5,683 nt of DNA from an uncultured Lachnospiraceae bacterium (GTDB taxonomy: Bacteria > Bacillota > Clostridia > Lachnospirales > Lachnospiraceae), in assembly GCA_910588885.1 (NCBI GenBank), contig CAJUSQ010000157.1:1-5683 (forward strand). The letters run 5' to 3'. Positions 4,890 through 5,683 of the stretch are shown piece after piece (the first letter of the stretch is position 1; each line of letters opens with the position of its first letter). The notes beneath the pieces are model-generated. The model did no database searches. It was not told the DNA's origin and saw nothing but the letters and a program-made list of their open reading frames with translations. Position numbers and translations under genes: made by a program.

Positions 4890-5683
4890 AATGTCCATGG
4901 TCTTCTTCATGGGAGCCCACCTTCACCTGCCGCGGTTCCGTAATCGGAATCGTCCAATGATTCGCAGGCTCTCCATTCAGAATATGGTTTGCCCCATGGG
5001 ATTCCAATTCTTCTTCTGTTAAAACTGCCCCGCAATTGCATTGGATTGCATACCCTACCTCTACTTCCTGAATCTCATAATCATCCACAACCACCATGTC
5101 CGGCACCCACTCTTCTCTGGTTGCGGTATGCTCCTGCCAGCTATGTTCGTGGGACGGCTCGGTTGACCCTGATGGTTCATTTCCCTCTGATCCGTCTTTC
5201 CCTGCTTCTCTGGATGAATCCTGGTCTCCTCTGTTTCCGTTCCCCTTTCCCTGCTCCTCTGTTATTCCCTCCTGCTTCTCTGTTGTCTCCTCCTGCTTCC
5301 CTGCTGTCTCCTCCTGGCTTTCTTCTGCCCGGTTTGCATCCTCCGGCCTGTTTTTCCTATTCCGGTCAAGCGTTTCTAATATTGCTGTTCCGATCTCTCC
5401 GGATAAGGTCTTATCCCCTTTTTCTACTGCCGTTTTGATTTTATTCACGAGCTCCTGCACCATTTCTTCCGGGGCTTCTTCGGCGGGAATCCGCTTCATG
5501 AAACATTCCATTCCGGCCTTCCCTTCCGAATCCGCTCTTATCGTGATCTCCTGGGGATTTTGCTCTATTTCATACACAGAGCCATCTTCGTTGATGGGAC
5601 TGATCCATTCCAGGGTATAGGCGCCTTCCGCAAGCTCCATTGCTGATGTTCCCTTTTTGCCCTCTTCTTCCGGGCTTACCGCA
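4834..5683 (-). CDS. Probable extracellular protein, C-terminal part, with acidic repeat linker and Cys/His-rich tail
   Basis: The frame is open from the right edge to TAA at 4834-4836, 282 residues seen. A Met at 5640 has an AAGGG upstream, but a start there would leave no signal peptide, and 14 in-frame codons precede it, so I treat the gene as truncated. Counting from that Met, 5-50 (GAYTLEWISPI, then QEITIRADSEGK) reads like the end of a beta-rich domain. Residues 54-98 are helical and charged. Residues 105-163 are a Glu/Gln then Gly/Ser-rich linker with 7-residue repeats. Residues 164-268 are a compact His/Cys region: HEHSWQEH (164-171), CNCGA (201-205) with H215 and H219, a His-rich SHEEDHGHYE (243-252), and CDCGATK at the very end. 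Paired CxC and His residues suggest zinc binding. Similar Cys/His tails occur in Firmicutes surface proteins, from memory. There is no LPxTG or other anchor at the C-terminus. Function unknown. Confidence 0.8.
   Translation of the reverse strand, partial: AVSPEEEGKKGTSAMELAEGAYTLEWISPINEDGSVYEIEQNPQEITIRADSEGKAGMECFMKRIPAEEAPEEMVQELVNKIKTAVEKGDKTLSGEIGTAILETLDRNRKNRPEDANRAEESQEETAGKQEETTEKQEGITEEQGKGNGNRGDQDSSREAGKDGSEGNEPSGSTEPSHEHSWQEHTATREEWVPDMVVVDDYEIQEVEVGYAIQCNCGAVLTEEELESHGANHILNGEPANHWTIPITEPRQVKVGSHEEDHGHYETVTYVDYYYCDCGATK
5248..5331 (-). repeat. 21-bp tandem repeat, about four units, in the linker
   Basis: Units at 5269-5289 and 5290-5310 differ at only two bases (CTCCTGCTTCTCTG against CTCCTGCTTCCCTG, plus one later position). 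Flanking units at 5248-5268 and 5311-5331 are more diverged. Each unit is seven codons; the protein shows EETAGKQ, EETTEKQ and EGITEEQ in succession (residues about 110-130). Copy number can change without loss of frame, typical of stalk or linker regions in surface proteins. Confidence 0.75.

Noticed and set aside
5096..5620. Plus-strand Ser/Phe/Pro-rich frames opposite the right-edge gene (also 4989-5438)
   Set aside because: Antisense of a Glu/Gln-rich repeat region; the hydrophobic look comes from complementing GAA/GAG/CAG codons.

Overview
The window looks like ordinary chromosomal DNA from a low-to-mid GC Gram-positive anaerobe, most likely a Clostridia member of Lachnospiraceae type. 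The reasons are the wording of the topoisomerase B subunit, strong AGGAGG-like ribosome sites, sigma-A-like promoters, a MerR regulator divergent from a MATE transporter, and a Cys/His-rich tail of the kind seen in gut Firmicutes extracellular proteins. The family placement is a judgement from remembered sequences, not from a search.

Layout. Positions 1-1804 (minus) hold the first 601 residues of a type IIA topoisomerase B subunit, most like ParE, cut by the left edge. Positions 1926-2321 (minus) encode a 131-residue protein with two zinc-ribbon-like Cys clusters around a helix-turn-helix, resembling the flagellar-operon YvyF/TIGR03826 type. Positions 2459-3259 (minus) encode a MerR-family regulator with an unrecognised C-terminal domain. 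Positions 3260-3452 are a divergent control region. Positions 3453-4754 (plus) encode a MATE efflux transporter of MepA type. Positions 4834-5683 (minus) hold the C-terminal part of a probable extracellular protein, cut by the right edge, with a repetitive acidic linker and a Cys/His-rich end. No gap between genes is longer than 193 bases.

How the genes work together. The clearest unit is the MerR/MATE pair. The MATE promoter has TTGACA and TATACT separated by 19 bp, the over-long spacing by which MerR proteins control promoters, and a probable minus-strand merR promoter overlaps it. The regulator probably senses a toxic compound and switches on the pump, while limiting its own expression. 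The zinc-ribbon gene has its own good promoter and may be co-transcribed with the topoisomerase gene, 121 bp downstream. The right-edge gene converges on the MATE gene and seems unrelated.

I found no RNA gene, CRISPR array, insertion sequence, attachment site or riboswitch. I see no clear sign of a novel multi-gene system. The points most worth a second look are the MerR-type control region, the Cys/His-rich tail, the zinc-ribbon/HTH protein outside an evident flagellar operon, and an 11-bp inverted repeat at the 3' end of the right-edge gene.
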